DNA of 19,882 nucleotides from CAZZEX01 sp964653285 (GTDB taxonomy: Bacteria > Chloroflexota > Anaerolineae > B4-G1). How positions within the stretch are numbered: the stretch's first letter is position 1; every line of letters begins with the position of its first letter. Below, in pieces: positions 12,283 through 19,488 of this stretch. The stretch is from assembly GCA_964653285.1 (NCBI GenBank), contig CAZZEX010000093.1, positions 1 through 19,882 on the forward strand. Reading direction: 5' to 3'. The position numbers and the translations under genes were made by a program. The notes beneath the pieces were generated by a model. The model made no database searches. It was given only the letters and a program-made list of their open reading frames with translations, and was not told where the DNA came from.

Positions 12283-15132
12283 ATGGTCCGAACCTACGTG
12301 GCCCTCGACCTGGAGACCACCGGCCTTGATGCTGACCGTGATGCCATCATTGAGGTCGGCGCGGTCAAATTCTGCGACGACGAAGTGCTGGACACTTTCT
12401 CTACTTTCGTCAACCCCGGCCGTCCCATCCCCCTCCAAATCACCGAACTGACCGGTATCCGCGACGACGACGTGGCCGGCGCACCCGGCCTGCACGACGT
12501 GCTGTCCCGGTTGGCCCGCTTCGTCGGCCAGCGGCCCATCGTGGGCCACAGCGTCCAGTTCGACCTGAATTTCCTGGGCCGTCACTCTCGGCTGTTCGAG
12601 AACGAACGATTCGACACGTTCGAGTTGGCCAGCGTGCTTCTGCCGCACGCCGAGCGGTACAGCCTAAGAGCGCTGGCGAAGATGCTGGGGATCAAAACGG
12701 AACGGGCGCACCGGGCGCTGGACGACGCGCAGGCCACCCACCGTCTCTTCCGTATCCTCCTCCGCCGGGCCGCCGGCCTGCCGCCCCGCGTGCTGAAGGA
12801 GATCATCGGCCACGGCGAGCGAGCCAGATGGACCGCCGCCGGCTTCTTCCGTGACGCGCTGGAGGAGGCCGCCCGCCACCCACCTGAGCGGCGCGCCAGG
12901 CCCAGGCCGGGTGCCGTCCCGAAAGGGCCGCTGTTCGCTGCGGCGGAGAAGGCGCGCCCCTTCGACCCTGCTCAGGGCAAGCCCTTGCAGCCAGCCGCCG
13001 AGCGGACACCATTGGACGTGGAGCAACTGGCGGCGCTCTTGGAGGAAAGGGGGGCCTTCGAGGCGCACTTCCCCGGCTACGAATATCGTCCCCAACAGGT
13101 GGCGATGCTGCGCGGCGTGGCGCGGGCGCTCAACCGGGGCGAGCACCTGCTGGTCGAGGCCCCCACCGGCGTCGGCAAGTCGCTGGCCTATCTCATCCCC
13201 GCCGTCCACTGGGCGGTGCGGAACGGCGAGCGGGTGGTCGTCTCCACCAACACCATCAACCTGCAGGAGCAACTGTATCGCAAAGACCTGCCCGACTTGA
13301 CCCGCGTCCTGCCGTTCGAGTTTCACGCTGCCGTGCTCAAGGGCCGTTCCCACTACCTCTGCCCGGCCCGCCTGCAGGCATTGCGCAGCCGGGGAGCGAA
13401 TTCACCTGACGAGGCCCGGGTGCTGGCGAAGGTTCTCATCTGGCTGCCCGAGACAGCGAACGGCGATGGCGACGAACTTTTCCTCCCCAACTCGACCGAA
13501 CGGGCCATCTGGCGACAACTTTCGGCCGATCACGAGGGCTGCGACCCGGAGCGCTGTCGCCATTTTCACAAGGGAACCTGCTATTTCTACAACGCCCGTC
13601 GCGCCGCCGAAGCGGCCCATCTCATCATCGTCAACCACGCGCTGCTCCTCGCCGACGTCGCGGTGCAGAACCGTGCCCTGCCCGAATATAAGTACCTCAT
13701 CGTGGACGAGGCCCACCACCTGGAGGCAGCCACCACCAACGGGCTCAGTTTCGAGACCGACCGCACCGACCTGTACCGGCTGCTGAGTGAAATCGGGAAG
13801 GTGAGCCAGTCCGGCCGGGTGACCGGGCTGCTGGCCGAGGTGATCGCACGCTGCCAGAAGGGTCACGTGCCCCGCGATGTTATGGAGCAGGTAGAACTCT
13901 GCGTCGGCAAGATCGGGCTGGCGGCCGACCGGGCCGTGCGCCAGTTGGGCATCTTCTTCGACTGCCTGGAGGAATTCGTGGAGGAGCAGATGGAGGGCCG
14001 GCGCAGCCAGTACACCCTCCGCCTGCGCGTCACCTCGGGGCTGCGCGTGCAACCAGCATGGGAGGGGGTTGAGATCACGTGGGACGACGGTAACGCGCCG
14101 CTAGCAGCCGTCGTGAACGGGCTGGAGCGGCTGGCAGGCGGCCTGGACGACCTGGCCGCCTGCGACGTGCCGGGCGCCGACGGTTTTGAGGACTTACAGG
14201 CACAGATACTGGGAGTGGCGCGGCGACTGGCGGAAACGAGGGGGCAGGTAAGCCAGATGATCACGCAACCCTCGCCGTCCCTCATCTACTGGCTGGAATC
14301 GGACCCCCGCAACGACCACCTGAGCCTGCACGCCGCCCCCCTGCACGTCGGGCCACTGGTGGAGGAACACCTCTTCCACAAAAAGGAGACGGCGGTGCTG
14401 ACCTCGGCCACACTGCGCACGAGTGACACCTTCGACTTCTTGCGCGAGCGGCTGAACGCCTGGGAGGCTGACGAACTGGCGGTCGGCTCCCCCTTTGACT
14501 ACAAGACCTCAACGCTGGTCTACCTGGTGGACGACATTCCCGAACCCGGGAAGCCGGGTTATCAGCAGGCGGTGGGGCAGGGGATGGCGGCGCTCTTCCG
14601 GGCGACCGAGGGACGGGCGCTGGCGCTCTTCACCTCCTACAGCCAACTGCGAGCCACGCTGCGGGCGATCCGAGCACCGCTGGCCCAGGCCAGCATCACC
14701 GTCCAGGCCCAGGGGGAGGGCGTCTCGCGGGCACAACTGCTGGAGAACTTCCGCACGGGCGGGCGGCGAGTGCTGCTGGGCACACGCAGTTTCTGGGAGG
14801 GGGTGGACGTGCCGGGCGAAGCGCTCAGTTGCCTGGCCATCGCCAAACTGCCCTTCAGTGTCCCCAGCGACCCCGTGTTCGCCGCCCGGGCCGAGACCTT
14901 CGACGAGCCCTTCTTCGAGTACGCCGTACCGGAGACGATCCTGCGCTTTTTGCAAGGGTTCGGGCGGCTGATCCGCACCCGCACTGACCGGGGCATCGTT
15001 GCCGTCTTCGACAAGCGGTTATTGACCAAAACCTACGGCTCCCTGTTCATCGAATCGCTGCCCGAGCCGACGGTGCACCAGGGGTCGGTGGCGCTGCTTC
15101 CGAGTGCCGCCGCCGAGTGGCTCTCCGGTTGA
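12283..15132 (+). CDS. dinG: DinG-family helicase with N-terminal DnaQ-type 3'-5' exonuclease domain
   Basis: The 949-residue protein joins two modules. Residues 1-165 form a DEDDh exonuclease: Asp9 and Glu11 in ALDLETTG, Asp94 in HSVQFDLNF, His143 and Asp148 in HRALDDAQ. Residues from about 250 form an XPD/DinG superfamily 2 helicase with Walker A APTGVGKS (293-300), four Cys (360, 420, 425, 433) spaced as an iron-sulphur ligand set, and DEAH (475-478). Later motifs are VLTSATL, GTRSFWEGVDVPGE and QGFGRLIRTRTDRG. The same fusion occurs in Gram-positive DinG, so it is a natural architecture. A role in unwinding and processing of aberrant DNA structures is inferred from the family; whether this copy retains helicase activity is unknown. 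A dispersed repeat encodes FDPAQGKP (227-234) in the interdomain linker. Confidence 0.93.
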   Translation: MVRTYVALDLETTGLDADRDAIIEVGAVKFCDDEVLDTFSTFVNPGRPIPLQITELTGIRDDDVAGAPGLHDVLSRLARFVGQRPIVGHSVQFDLNFLGRHSRLFENERFDTFELASVLLPHAERYSLRALAKMLGIKTERAHRALDDAQATHRLFRILLRRAAGLPPRVLKEIIGHGERARWTAAGFFRDALEEAARHPPERRARPRPGAVPKGPLFAAAEKARPFDPAQGKPLQPAAERTPLDVEQLAALLEERGAFEAHFPGYEYRPQQVAMLRGVARALNRGEHLLVEAPTGVGKSLAYLIPAVHWAVRNGERVVVSTNTINLQEQLYRKDLPDLTRVLPFEFHAAVLKGRSHYLCPARLQALRSRGANSPDEARVLAKVLIWLPETANGDGDELFLPNSTERAIWRQLSADHEGCDPERCRHFHKGTCYFYNARRAAEAAHLIIVNHALLLADVAVQNRALPEYKYLIVDEAHHLEAATTNGLSFETDRTDLYRLLSEIGKVSQSGRVTGLLAEVIARCQKGHVPRDVMEQVELCVGKIGLAADRAVRQLGIFFDCLEEFVEEQMEGRRSQYTLRLRVTSGLRVQPAWEGVEITWDDGNAPLAAVVNGLERLAGGLDDLAACDVPGADGFEDLQAQILGVARRLAETRGQVSQMITQPSPSLIYWLESDPRNDHLSLHAAPLHVGPLVEEHLFHKKETAVLTSATLRTSDTFDFLRERLNAWEADELAVGSPFDYKTSTLVYLVDDIPEPGKPGYQQAVGQGMAALFRATEGRALALFTSYSQLRATLRAIRAPLAQASITVQAQGEGVSRAQLLENFRTGGRRVLLGTRSFWEGVDVPGEALSCLAIAKLPFSVPSDPVFAARAETFDEPFFEYAVPETILRFLQGFGRLIRTRTDRGIVAVFDKRLLTKTYGSLFIESLPEPTVHQGSVALLPSAAAEWLSG
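12959..12977 (-). repeat. Dispersed CCCTGAGC..CGAAGG element, copy 2, inside the dinG linker
   Basis: CCTTCGACCCTGCTCAGGG is the inverse-orientation relative of the element at 2339-2358. Here it is read in frame as part of the flexible linker between the exonuclease and helicase domains, so its insertion was tolerated. Confidence 0.65.
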
Positions 15133-15195
15133 CGAGGGTTCCTGCGGGGGCACAATCGTATGGTATCATCTCAATATGTAGGGGTGAACCCTCGT
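15132..15195. repeat. 10-bp inverted repeat flanking the dinG 3' end
   Basis: ACGAGGGTTC (15132-15141) and GAACCCTCGT (15186-15195) are perfect inverse copies 44 bases apart, starting at the last base of the dinG stop. They could form a stem at the end of the dinG mRNA. No U-tract follows, so terminator function is uncertain. Confidence 0.5.
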
Positions 15196-15232
15196 GGTCG
15201 CCCTCTTGGGCAGGTACAAGACCTGCCCCTAC
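15178..15232. repeat. Palindromic dispersed-type repeat (GTAGGGG...CCCCTAC)
   Basis: GTAGGGG (15178-15184) and CCCCTAC (15226-15232) bound an element whose right part folds as GGGCAGGT-ACAAG-ACCTGCCC (15208-15228). The style matches REP-like units seen dispersed in Chloroflexota and other environmental genomes. No coding capacity is seen in 15133-15316; the rest of that stretch has no recognisable element. Confidence 0.6.
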
Positions 15233-15316
15233 CCCTTCTTCACCGACCTGATACTGACTAACAATCCCAGGATTGTGGAGCAAAAGGATGCTCAACCCGC
15301 ACGAACCGCAACCCAG

Positions 15317-15344
15317 TTGACAAATCACCCTCCAGCGGTATAAT
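15317..15344 (+). promoter_or_regulatory. Promoter of the toxin-antitoxin operon
   Basis: TTGACA (15317-15322) and TATAAT (15339-15344) are both perfect hexamers with a 16-base spacer. The last base of the -10 box is the first base of the operator palindrome at 15344-15363. Confidence 0.8.
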
Positions 15345-15363
15345 TACATCACTCTTGATGTAA
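15344..15363. promoter_or_regulatory. Operator palindrome for antitoxin autoregulation
   Basis: TTACATCA-CTCT-TGATGTAA is a perfect 8-bp inverted repeat. It overlaps the end of the -10 box and the predicted transcription start (about 15351), an ideal place for repression. Ribbon-helix-helix antitoxins commonly bind such repeats; that this antitoxin binds here is inferred. Confidence 0.7.
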
Positions 15364-15386
15364 ACCATGCACTATGGAGGCCTGTG

Positions 15387-15689
15387 ATGGCAAAGGTCGG
15401 GATTTACACGTGGCGCACCCAGGTTTCGTTTACCCCCCAGCAACGAGAGAAAATCGAGCGCATCTGTCGTCAGGAAAACATCTCAATGTCGGAATTCGTA
15501 CGCCACTCGGTGGAGCACTATTTGCGAGTGCAGGAACATCTGCAACGCCGGGCACAAGAAGCATTGCGCGCCTCAGCAGGGGCGTGGAAGGATCGGGACT
15601 TCACCGGCATCGAGTACGAAGATGCCATACGGCGCGAGGCCGAAGAGCGGCTGCAGCGGGAGATCCATAGTGCCCGACTATCTGATTGA
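15387..15689 (+). CDS. Ribbon-helix-helix (CopG/VapB-like) antitoxin
   Basis: The 100-residue protein has an N-terminal strand-helix-helix unit: TQVSFTPQQREKIERICR, then ENISMSEFVRHSVEHYL, the pattern of a CopG/Arc-type DNA-binding fold. The charged C-terminal half (KDRDFTGIEYEDAIRREAEERL) is the probable toxin-binding arm. The ATG at 15387 lies six bases after GGAGG (15376-15380); the GTG at 15384 is too close to it. It overlaps the PIN toxin gene by 20 bases, the standard toxin-antitoxin arrangement, and is preceded by a consensus promoter with an operator palindrome. Family assignment rests on pattern and context rather than on a single diagnostic residue. Confidence 0.8.
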   Translation: MAKVGIYTWRTQVSFTPQQREKIERICRQENISMSEFVRHSVEHYLRVQEHLQRRAQEALRASAGAWKDRDFTGIEYEDAIRREAEERLQREIHSARLSD

Positions 15690-16107
15690 CACCAACGTAT
15701 TCATCCAGCACCTGCGGGGAGAACCCGCTGTAGTGGATTTCCTGATCGCTCTCGAAGAACGTGGGAGCCTATACTTCTCGGTGCTTTCCGAGGCTGAAGT
15801 GTACGTCGGCATGCGGGAGGATGAGCGGGAGCAGACTGAGGCACTGTTCGATGCACTGTCCAGCCTGCCGGTCACCCGCGAAGTGGCCCAACTGGGTGGC
15901 AGTTACCGGCAGCGGTACCGGCACGAAGGAGTTGGGCTGATTGACGCGCTTATCGCCGCCACTGCCGTGCTCAGAGACCTGGTCCTGGTGACCTACAACC
16001 ATCGCCACTTCCCGATGCCCGACCTGTGGGTGGTTTGCCCGCCAGCCCGGGAGCAAGCGGCCTACGTGGTGCGAGGCGAGGAAGACATTTTGATAGCCAG
16101 CGACTAG
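15670..16107 (+). CDS. vapC: VapC-like PIN-domain ribonuclease toxin
   Basis: This 145-residue PIN-domain protein starts at GTG 15670 (PDYLIDTNVFIQHLRG), preceded by GGGAGA at about seven bases. The metal-binding acidic residues are Asp7 (LIDTN), Glu43 (SEAEVYVG) and Asp92 (GLIDALIAATA). The fourth position, often Asp in T-x-D-x-x-F, is Asn110 in VTYNHRHF, a common variant. VapC toxins cleave tRNA or rRNA when released from their antitoxin. The frame remains open upstream to 15622, but that stretch overlaps the antitoxin and shows no PIN homology. The RNA target cannot be predicted. Confidence 0.88.
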   Translation: MPDYLIDTNVFIQHLRGEPAVVDFLIALEERGSLYFSVLSEAEVYVGMREDEREQTEALFDALSSLPVTREVAQLGGSYRQRYRHEGVGLIDALIAATAVLRDLVLVTYNHRHFPMPDLWVVCPPAREQAAYVVRGEEDILIASD

Positions 16108-16235
16108 CCGCCTGGGAAAAATGCCCGTGCCTTTGTTTTATCCTTCTCGCCGCCTACGCCACATCCGCCACCTCACCCCCCTTCATCCACGACCTGCAGG
16201 GGATAGCGGAGTGGTCAAACCGGCTCTACTTCCAG

Positions 16236-16601
16236 ATGGGGCATTTGATCGAAGACGCGGTACACTGGCTGGGTATGCTGCACGCTGTTGCCATCTCTCC
16301 CCAGGTCAATCCACCGGCCGCCTTCCCTGCCCTCAGCCCACTCGAACGTCGCCTGGTGCACTATGCGCTCAACGAACTGGAGGGCTGCTTCACCATCAAG
16401 GCCCTGCACCGGGCCTTTGGCGACGAGATCTCCCGCTCCCGCCTGAGCGCGTTGGCCAGGGCGTGGGAGGCTGGCGAGTTGCTGACCAAACGGCCGCGTC
16501 GCGTGACCTACGCCCTGCGGTTGCTCGCGGAAGAGGATCGAACCGATGATCCTGGACACCATCGTTCCCGTCATCCCACACCTGCGCTACGTCACGATTG
16601 A
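16236..16601 (+). CDS. Small winged-helix-like protein overlapping qng1
   Basis: From ATG 16236 it encodes 121 residues. The core FPALSPLERRLVHYALNELEG, then FTIKALHRAFGDEISRSRLSALARAWEAGELL and KRPRRVTYALRLL, reads as helix, helix-turn-helix and wing, a winged-helix-like fold. No specific family is recognised. The protein-like sequence appears to continue upstream (DLQGIAEWSNRLYFQ), where the only start-like codon is CTG at 16194, so the true start is uncertain. The last 56 bases overlap qng1 in another frame, implying translational coupling. It may regulate or assist queuosine salvage, but this is only inferred from the overlap. The preceding stretch 16108-16193 shows no clear promoter. Confidence 0.6.
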   Translation: MGHLIEDAVHWLGMLHAVAISPQVNPPAAFPALSPLERRLVHYALNELEGCFTIKALHRAFGDEISRSRLSALARAWEAGELLTKRPRRVTYALRLLAEEDRTDDPGHHRSRHPTPALRHD

Positions 16602-17556
16602 CGAGGTGCAACTGCGCCAGGTCTGCGCACACCTGCCCGGGCCGGTCTCCGACCGTGCCCTCCCTGCCACTCTGCACCTGCCCGCCTGGGATGACGACGT
16701 CTTCATCTCCCACCCGCCAGAGGCCCGCGCAGCCCAACTGTTGCTCTTCAATACCATCAACTTCTCCTACTGGGGAGAGCCGAAGTGGACAGTTGAGTTC
16801 CACGGACGGCCACTCGACGGCGCGTGGGGAATGCTAGGCACGCTGACCCGCGCCGTGGAGGAGGGGTTCCCGCTCTTCGACGGCGCTTACCTGGCGAACA
16901 TCTCCGAATCGGATCTCCGTTACATCCTGCGCAGCAACAAGGAACTCCCCTCCGCCTCGGGGGGGCCGGGGGGGGTGGTCGAGATTCCGATGTTCCGGGA
17001 GCGGCTGGCGATATGGCACGAAGTAGGCCGCGTGCTCGTGGCGCAGTTTGGTGGGAACTTCGGCGGCCTGCTCCGCGCCGCCGGAAACGACGCCACTGCG
17101 CTGGTGCGGCTGCTGGTGACTCGCTTCCCCTCGTTCAACGACGTCGCCACGCTGGAAGGCCACACGGTGGCTTTCTACAAGCGGGCGCAACTGGCGGCGG
17201 CGATGCTGTACGAGGCATTCGACGGGGAAGGGCCGGGCAACCTGTGCCGCGTGGAGCAGTTGACCGTCTTCGCGGACTACAAACTCCCCCAGGTGTTGCG
17301 CCGCCTGGGCATCCTGCACTACGCCCCGCACCTGGCCGACCATGTTGACCAGCGCGAACCGCTGGAGGCCGGCAGCCGCGAGGAGGTCGAAATCCGCGCT
17401 GCCACCGTCTGGGCCGGCGAGTTGATGCGGCAGGCGTTGATCTCCCGCTTTTCACAGGTCACTGCCTTGCACGTCGACTACTGGCTGTGGCGCGAGGGGC
17501 AGGTACAGGGACCCGACGTCCGGCCCTACCACCGCACACGCACCATCTACTACTGA
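16546..17556 (+). CDS. qng1: Queuosine 5'-phosphate N-glycosylase/hydrolase (Qng1, DUF2419 family)
   Basis: The 336-residue protein matches the queuosine salvage family along its whole length: LLLFNTINFSYWGE (66-78), LTRAVEEGFP, DLRYILRSN, RFPSFNDV (193-200), VAFYKRAQLA (208-217), FADYKLPQVLRRLG (242-255), REEVEIRA (278-285), DYWLWREG (311-318) and the terminal HRTRTIYY. Qng1 releases the base queuine from queuosine 5'-monophosphate so that it can be reinserted into tRNA at wobble position 34; bacterial members are known from Chloroflexota (Sphaerobacter). A Gly/Ser-rich insert (SASGGPGG, 136-143) sits in a loop. ATG 16546 follows AGAGGA by about eight bases. No tgt or queuine transporter gene is in the window, so its partners are elsewhere. 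Confidence 0.93.
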   Translation: MILDTIVPVIPHLRYVTIDEVQLRQVCAHLPGPVSDRALPATLHLPAWDDDVFISHPPEARAAQLLLFNTINFSYWGEPKWTVEFHGRPLDGAWGMLGTLTRAVEEGFPLFDGAYLANISESDLRYILRSNKELPSASGGPGGVVEIPMFRERLAIWHEVGRVLVAQFGGNFGGLLRAAGNDATALVRLLVTRFPSFNDVATLEGHTVAFYKRAQLAAAMLYEAFDGEGPGNLCRVEQLTVFADYKLPQVLRRLGILHYAPHLADHVDQREPLEAGSREEVEIRAATVWAGELMRQALISRFSQVTALHVDYWLWREGQVQGPDVRPYHRTRTIYY

Positions 17557-17580
17557 GCCCTAGCCACCGCTCTCCTCGGA

Positions 17581-17826
17581 TCAGGTCACTTTGCCGGGGA
17601 CGACGTAGACCACTTCCTTGGAGGGCCGCACCTGCTCCCCCACCCGTCCCTCCGAGCCCCCGTTATTTTGACGGCCCCCGGGATCAACTCCGCCACCCCC
17701 CGGTGCTCGCCGAAGGCCAGGATCAGATCGGCCGGGGGGAGTGATTCGGGCAGGTAGTCCTCCAGATAGTCTATGACGGGCGGCAGGGCCGCTGGTGCCC
17801 GCCAGCGCCGGACGATACGTCCGGCG
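17581..17826 (-). pseudogene. Decayed DUF166-like gene fragment
   Basis: On the minus strand an open stretch reads RWRAPAALPPVIDYLEDYLP, then ESLPPADLILAFGEHRGVAE and LIPGAVKITGAR. This strongly recalls the conserved N-terminal region of DUF166 proteins. It has no start codon and stops matching after ITGAR. Following a frame change near 17645, a different frame gives GEQVRPSKEVVYVVPGKVT and a stop at 17583-17581, which looks like a genuine protein C-terminus. The pieces are too short and out of frame to be one working gene, so this is a remnant left by an internal deletion plus a frameshift. The family call is from memory of its motifs. This accounts for most of 17557-17844. Confidence 0.55.
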
Positions 17827-17827
17827 C
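17805..17827. terminator. Perfect 10-bp palindrome after the 280-aa membrane protein gene
   Basis: GCGCCGGACG (17805-17814) and CGTCCGGCGC (17818-17827) are separated by ATA. On the minus strand it begins 17 bases after the stop of the W-x-D-V repeat protein. No U-tract follows; it may be an mRNA 3'-end stabiliser, a weak terminator or a REP-like unit. Confidence 0.45.
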
Positions 17828-17844
17828 GAGCCTAACTCAGGAAC

Positions 17845-18687
17845 TTACGGCTGCGGTGGAGGGCCGCAGCCAGGCGGGATCGTCTCCCCATCCGGGAGGT
17901 CGTGCAAATAGCCGCAGGAGACGAAGTGCACATCATCCCACACGTGTCCCTCCGCCTCGAAGGTCGCGATGTCACGGATCCACCGCTTCGTGCCCCCTTC
18001 CAGCCGGTAGATGTGAGGACTGCTATGACACTTAAGCAGCACGTGCAGCGGTGTCCCTATCTCGAACCGATCCAGGAAGCCATCCTCCACGATGTGCACG
18101 TCCCCCCAGGTAAAGCCAAAGTGCTCGAAAGCATCCAGGCTGCTGATCCAGCGAAACCGGCCATCCTGGTAGACGTAAATCTTCTCGTCGTCCTCTTCCT
18201 TCACCACCAGCCCGTCCCGCATCACGAGGGCGGCGCTATCAGGCATGGCGGTGGCGAGGGTGGTGCCGTGCCGGTTGAGAGGAATATTGATCAGCACGAT
18301 GGCGACGAGCAGCCCCAGTGCCAGCCGGCCCATCAGGCGGGCGGCGTTGGGGGACACGGCCAGCACTGGCGGTCGCCACTCCGCCTCGGGTTCCGGCTCT
18401 GCGGTTGCTTCCACCTGTTCGGCCGGGAGTTCGACCGAGGGGATGACCGCTTCGACCACCGGAGACTCAGCAGCGGGAGCAGGGGCTTTCACCGGTTCCA
18501 CCGCTCCGGCTGGAGGTTCGACAGGCAGGATGGGCGCTTCGAACGCCTGGGGCTCAGCGGCGGGAGGAGGCCCTTCGTCTACACTCAGGGCCGGCTCCCT
18601 GCGCACCCGCATCCGCTCCTCGATCTCCTCCACCAGCAGGTCGAGCATCTGATTCACGCGAGATGGTTGCCGATCGTTCATCATCAC
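17845..18687 (-). CDS. Single-pass membrane protein with Pro-rich linker and two 43-residue W-x-D-V repeats
   Basis: The protein has 280 residues from GTG 18687 (ATG codons at 18684 and 18681 are alternatives; AGGG before 18681 favours the last). Layout: a charged cytoplasmic segment (VNQMLDLLVEEIEERMRVRR), a long Pro/Ala/Glu linker (31-108), one membrane helix (about 121-137), then an outside region with two matching 43-residue repeats (169-211 and 225-267). Each has the form IYxxxxGxxRWIxxxxxFExxG followed by WxDVHxVxxGxLxxxxxG. Similar repeats occur in Chloroflexota and actinobacterial surface proteins; their ligand is unknown. Two extra Cys (220, 258) could pair. It begins one base after the stop of the upstream membrane gene, so the two are an operon. 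No function is assigned. Confidence 0.75.
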   Translation of the reverse strand: MMMNDRQPSRVNQMLDLLVEEIEERMRVRREPALSVDEGPPPAAEPQAFEAPILPVEPPAGAVEPVKAPAPAAESPVVEAVIPSVELPAEQVEATAEPEPEAEWRPPVLAVSPNAARLMGRLALGLLVAIVLINIPLNRHGTTLATAMPDSAALVMRDGLVVKEEDDEKIYVYQDGRFRWISSLDAFEHFGFTWGDVHIVEDGFLDRFEIGTPLHVLLKCHSSPHIYRLEGGTKRWIRDIATFEAEGHVWDDVHFVSCGYLHDLPDGETIPPGCGPPPQP

Positions 18688-18688
18688 C

Positions 18689-19378
18689 CTACCTCACTGT
18701 GAAGAAACCCAATACCTCGCCGAAACTGGCGAAGATGTTGGCATAAAAGTTACCGCCCAGTTGACGGAATAGTTCAAAAGGCATCGCAGGCGCGCCAATA
18801 AAGGGGCGCAGCGTCCAGGCCATCTGACTGCCAACGAAGGCGTAGATCAGGATCCACAACCGGACGACGTTCCGCCTGGCCCCTGCCCCCTCCTGGCCAG
18901 AAGCCGACACTGTCCGCATGCCCTGGCTGAGGAACGTCACCCCTACGATGCCGGAAATGGTGAACACCCCAACGTTCAGAAGCTTAAAAAACTGGTAATG
19001 GCTCGTCGTGAGCAGGAAGAAGAGCACGATAGGGGCGAAACTGAGAAGCAGCACCGCCGTCACCGTGATTGCCGTCAAGATGAGCGCGAAGTTCTGCGTC
19101 AGGCTCTGGTTGGAGCCGAAGATAAGGTTGAAGAAGTAGAGCGTCGGCGAGCAGACGACGAGCGTAGCCAGGAACAACAGCGGCAGTTTGGCTGCCGAAC
19201 TGAACGCCTGCCACAGACTGTGGGTCGAACCCATCACCGCCCCGTAGAGGGCCAGGAATGCGATGCTGGAAACGAGCATCGCCCGCATCTTCTGGCCCAG
19301 TCCCAGTCCATCCCGCACCTCGGCGAAGAACCCTCGCCGGTCGCGCAGGATGGTCTCAATAATCGCCAGATTTCTCAT
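18689..19378 (-). CDS. Polytopic membrane protein (about five helices), unknown function
   Basis: The 229-residue protein has a short soluble N-terminus (MRNLAIIETILRDRRGFFAE) and roughly five hydrophobic segments (about 33-51, 65-87, 95-120, 128-150, 172-190). It resembles proteins annotated in Chloroflexota as Yip1-like or, misleadingly, as 'actin-binding WH2 domain-containing'; I recognise the style but no catalytic motif. AGGAGGAG followed by an A-rich stretch precedes the ATG at 19378, a strong ribosome site. It is the first gene of a two-gene operon driven by a perfect consensus promoter, with the repeat-bearing single-pass protein next. A joint membrane complex is plausible but inferred only from the tight coupling. 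Confidence 0.72.
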   Translation of the reverse strand: MRNLAIIETILRDRRGFFAEVRDGLGLGQKMRAMLVSSIAFLALYGAVMGSTHSLWQAFSSAAKLPLLFLATLVVCSPTLYFFNLIFGSNQSLTQNFALILTAITVTAVLLLSFAPIVLFFLLTTSHYQFFKLLNVGVFTISGIVGVTFLSQGMRTVSASGQEGAGARRNVVRLWILIYAFVGSQMAWTLRPFIGAPAMPFELFRQLGGNFYANIFASFGEVLGFFTVR

Positions 19379-19431
19379 ATTTTTTCTCCTCCTATTACCT
19401 AAGTACCATATCTATAATTTAGTTATGCTAT

Positions 19432-19460
19432 ATTATACCCCAGAATCCCTCATCTGTCAA
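19432..19460 (-). promoter_or_regulatory. Consensus promoter of the membrane-protein operon
   Basis: On the minus strand TTGACA (19460-19455) and TATAAT (19437-19432) are perfect hexamers with the optimal 17-base spacer. The leader of about 47 nt is AT-rich and ends in AGGAGGAG. This predicts high constitutive expression unless repressed. Confidence 0.85.
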
Positions 19461-19488
19461 CCTGACCCTTTTACCGCTTGGGCAAGAA

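Noticed and set aside
12283..15132. Exonuclease-helicase as a novel fusion
   Set aside because: This domain order is well known in DinG of Gram-positive bacteria.
16026..16235. Long 191-residue form of the winged-helix-like protein
   Set aside because: It would overlap the vapC end, and its first residues are low-complexity shadow sequence of vapC; protein-like sequence begins only near 16190.
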